Assembly (NCBI GenBank): GCA_964573565.1
Contig: CAZNJV010000028.1
Span: forward strand, 1 to 6,984
DNA: 6,984 nucleotides
Source: UBA12078 sp964573565
GTDB taxonomy: Bacteria > Patescibacteriota > Dojkabacteria > SC72
Reading direction: 5' to 3'
Below the pieces are notes generated by a model. That model was given only the letters and a program-made list of their open reading frames with translations. It ran no database searches and was not told the origin of the DNA. Shown here one piece after another: positions 4,496 through 6,984 of the stretch (the stretch's first letter is position 1; the number at the start of each line of letters is the position of its first letter). The position numbers and the translations under genes are program-made.

Positions 4496-6984
4496 ATGGA
4501 TAACCAAATAGCAAAGAAGAACAACATTTTCTTTTTTGAAGATTTCGCAGCAAAAGATTTGAATGAGAATAAGGTAGGAAGAAAAGGGCTTAGCCTTTTC
4601 AACCTTAAGGATATGGATGTCCCAGTTCCTGAATTTTTTGTAATTTCTGGTAGTGTATATACCGATTTTTGCCTTAGTGCGTTAGCTTCTAACAAACAGA
4701 AGTTGCTTGAAAAAGGTCGTAATCCAGAGGGTGATGAGATTTTGAAAGCATTCCTCTCTCACGAATTTTCTAAAGAGGTACAAGAGGATATTTTAAGTGC
4801 ATATACCCGTCTTTCTGGTTTCTCAGATGCATGGGTGTCGGTACGTTCATCTGTCATATTTCCTGCTAGTGATAATATTTCCTTTAGTGGTATTTTTAGT
4901 ACAGAATTAAATGTTAGAAAGTTTGAAGATCTGCAGGAAGCAGTTAAACGTGTATATGGTTCCCTCTTCACAGACGATGTCGTTGCATATGCAAACAGAT
5001 TGGAGATAGATCTTGCAGATGTGAAGCTTGCAGTTGTGGTACAGAAGATGGTGCAGGCAGAGATATCTGGTGTGGCGTTTACAGTAGATCCAATAACCCA
5101 GGATGAGACTAAACTTGGTATAGAGGCGGTTTACGGACTTGGAGATGTGATATCTACTGGAGAGGTTACGCCTGATTCATACCTGCTAAACAAACGAGAT
5201 TTAAGTATCTTAGAAAAGCATATTGCACCTCAGGAATGGATGAAGGTAAGGACGATGAATGCTTCGCATGGTAAGCGTGGTAATGAAGAGAAGATTAAGA
5301 TCTCTTCGGGATGGAGTCATAGGCAGAAGTTGTGTGACAGAGATATACAAGAGATTTCTAAGATTGCATTGATTATTGAGAACAAATCTAGGAGCCCTCA
5401 GAATATGGAATGGGTCATATCAGGTGGTAGAGCTTGGGTGTTACAAAACAAGTCTTTGATCTCTGAGAGCATGACCTACAAGGTTAGTGTTTCCGAATTT
5501 GAACCTGTGAGGAAGACATTGAGAGATTTGGTGATGGTATTTTTGGATAGATATCAGTCTAAGGAGATATTGACCAATCAGGCTATGAATAGTGCTCAGA
5601 AGATGGTAGTTAAGAACAACTCTAGTATTGGAGAAAGACTTGGTAATTTAATTAACGCTGCCAAGAACAAGAAGGAAGAGGTACATATTGCTAATCAGAT
5701 GGACAAAGAGTCTTTACTTGTTAGTGGTATTGGTGCAAGTTTTGGCATGGTAACGGGGAAGATTTCCATTGTCGATGCATCTAATGGTAAGAGGTACACA
5801 AAGGAAGATATTCTACTAATCAGAAGATACTCTACAGAGATGGAATCCATGATTATCTCTTGTGGAGGTGTAATTATGGACTATGGTGGTATTACAAGTG
5901 ATACGGCTATCTTATGTAGAGAGTTAAAGATCCCTGCTATTGTTGGTGCTGTAAAAGCATCTACAATTCTGAAAGAAGATCAGATGGTAGTAATGGATGG
6001 TAATACAGGAAGTATATATCAGGCTGGAGAGAAGATTGAAGTGAGCCCTGTGGTTGATACTTACAGTGAGGGTATTGATTTGTTAAATATTAAGGAAGAG
6101 AAAGAGGAAGAGGTTGTTGAGGAAGTCCCATCTTTGAAAGTGCCAAGGGACTCTACTCTACCTCCTTCTGCTACGAAGGTGTTTAGTATGGGTAATTTAG
6201 ATAGTTCTAAATTAGTTGATTTTGTTGGCAATGCACATGGTATTGTATATATTGATTTGGATGAGATGCTTGTAAAAGAAGGAAGACATCTACTTGCATA
6301 TGTTGAGGACAAGAAGTTCTTAGATTTTAGTTCTAAGATAGCAGAGAAGATTGTTAAGTATGTAGAATTAGCACAAGGAGATGAGGTGGTTGTTTCCATT
6401 GGTTCTTCCCCGATTTCTGATTTCAGAGGTTTAACGAGAGGTAAAGAGTTTGAGGATCAGACTTTGTCTGGTGATATATATGGTGCTACCCACTATATTA
6501 ACAATCCAGATCTTCTTCAAAGAGTTATTAAGATTGTAAAGAGAGTCAGGAATATTCATAAAAAGAGGAATGTTTCAATTGCGCTTCATTCTCCTATGAA
6601 TGAGGATATGATGAAGGAGTTTAAGAAGTATCTTTCTTCTGATGGTTTGAGAAGGACTTCTTCTTTCAATATCTATGCTATTTTGGATAATCCTTCTGAA
6701 ATTATTCTTGCTGATGATATTTTAAATACAAAGATTGATGGTTTGATTTTGAATATGCCTAGGATTACTAGACAGATGCAAGGGTTTAAGGTTACGGATG
6801 AGGATGCTAAGTATGATCTTAGTAGGAATAGTGTATTTAGGGTTGTAGATAATGTTTTGGATGTTGCTAAGGGTCAGGATACTAGGATTATTGCTGTTGT
6901 AGAAGATTGTAAGCCTTTACTTAGACATTGTGTACAAGCAGGTGTATATGGTGTTTCTGTTAAAGCAGAGGATATTGCAGAGGC
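4496..6984 (+). CDS. Phosphoenolpyruvate synthase-like protein, probable pseudoenzyme (partial, extreme C-terminus outside window)
   Basis: 829 codons are open to the window edge. The layout is that of PEP synthase (ATP + pyruvate + water to PEP, AMP and phosphate): an ATP-grasp domain (about 1-325), a helical linker, the mobile phosphohistidine domain (about 411-510), an acidic linker (about 533-545), and a PEP-binding barrel (about 559-829). ATP-grasp landmarks remain: VGRKG (Lys30), VRSS (117-119), VVVQKMV (about 180-186), SGVAFT, GLGD (214-217), VTPD, MEW (Glu305) and Gln317. The mobile-domain motif, normally GG-x-T-S-H-A-A-I, is GGITSDTAI with Asp469 in the His position. In the barrel the expected Arg, Asn-Asp and Cys residues are replaced (Asp587, Ser634, Tyr662, Pro755-Arg756, Val801). 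It is the only ATG after two in-frame stops (4460, 4481), has no Shine-Dalgarno sequence, and probably shares the 3262 promoter. Homology is secure. Loss of PEP synthase activity is inferred. There is no membrane segment. Confidence 0.9.
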   Translation, partial: MDNQIAKKNNIFFFEDFAAKDLNENKVGRKGLSLFNLKDMDVPVPEFFVISGSVYTDFCLSALASNKQKLLEKGRNPEGDEILKAFLSHEFSKEVQEDILSAYTRLSGFSDAWVSVRSSVIFPASDNISFSGIFSTELNVRKFEDLQEAVKRVYGSLFTDDVVAYANRLEIDLADVKLAVVVQKMVQAEISGVAFTVDPITQDETKLGIEAVYGLGDVISTGEVTPDSYLLNKRDLSILEKHIAPQEWMKVRTMNASHGKRGNEEKIKISSGWSHRQKLCDRDIQEISKIALIIENKSRSPQNMEWVISGGRAWVLQNKSLISESMTYKVSVSEFEPVRKTLRDLVMVFLDRYQSKEILTNQAMNSAQKMVVKNNSSIGERLGNLINAAKNKKEEVHIANQMDKESLLVSGIGASFGMVTGKISIVDASNGKRYTKEDILLIRRYSTEMESMIISCGGVIMDYGGITSDTAILCRELKIPAIVGAVKASTILKEDQMVVMDGNTGSIYQAGEKIEVSPVVDTYSEGIDLLNIKEEKEEEVVEEVPSLKVPRDSTLPPSATKVFSMGNLDSSKLVDFVGNAHGIVYIDLDEMLVKEGRHLLAYVEDKKFLDFSSKIAEKIVKYVELAQGDEVVVSIGSSPISDFRGLTRGKEFEDQTLSGDIYGATHYINNPDLLQRVIKIVKRVRNIHKKRNVSIALHSPMNEDMMKEFKKYLSSDGLRRTSSFNIYAILDNPSEIILADDILNTKIDGLILNMPRITRQMQGFKVTDEDAKYDLSRNSVFRVVDNVLDVAKGQDTRIIAVVEDCKPLLRHCVQAGVYGVSVKAEDIAE

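Noticed and set aside
6061..6399. 112-codon minus-strand open frame within the PEP synthase-like gene
   Set aside because: It is a low-complexity Ser/Thr-rich shadow of the acidic linker and barrel coding sequence on the plus strand.
4496..6984. Recoding of UGA (as in Gracilibacteria/Absconditabacteria)
   Set aside because: No in-frame TGA occurs in any of the six coding regions, so there is no sign of reassigned UGA, although none of the genes ends in TGA either.

Overview
The window is AT-rich bacterial DNA with standard-code genes, compact gaps and almost no recognisable Shine-Dalgarno sequences. Six protein genes cover nearly all of it. No RNA gene, insertion sequence, CRISPR array or phage gene was seen. 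A short trigger factor without its PPIase domain, SD-poor starts, a sortase and lysine-rich single-pass surface proteins together suggest a Candidate Phyla Radiation (Patescibacteria) genome. A Dojkabacteria- or Microgenomates-like member is possible, but this is inference; there is no marker gene here to settle it.

Left arm, minus strand (1-2200): in transcription order a membrane-anchored sortase, trigger factor (tig) and the first two thirds of ATP-dependent Clp protease subunit ClpP. Gaps are 38 and 21 bases, so they probably form one operon. The tig-clpP pair is a classical protein quality-control neighbourhood, and clpP runs off the left edge of the window.

Centre (2201-3298): a 60-base AT-rich divergent promoter region separates the sortase from a plus-strand gene. 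That gene encodes a membrane-anchored protein with two Ig-like beta domains, an EF-hand-like loop and a C-terminal LP-motif/hydrophobic/basic tail that resembles a sortase sorting signal. This gene and the sortase may be an enzyme-substrate pair. The gene ends at a strong intrinsic terminator built on a perfect 24-base palindrome. An extended -10 promoter for the next gene follows directly.

Right arm, plus strand (3299-6984): an AI-2E/PerM-family multi-pass membrane protein, then a large gene with the full three-domain layout of phosphoenolpyruvate synthase, cut by the right edge close to its expected C-terminus. This last protein is the most unusual item. Its ATP-grasp half keeps many nucleotide-binding residues. 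The catalytic phosphohistidine of the mobile domain is Asp469, and almost every PEP/Mg-binding or catalytic residue of the C-terminal barrel is replaced. It reads as an intact frame encoding a pseudo-PEP synthase, probably with a new function rather than pyruvate/PEP interconversion.
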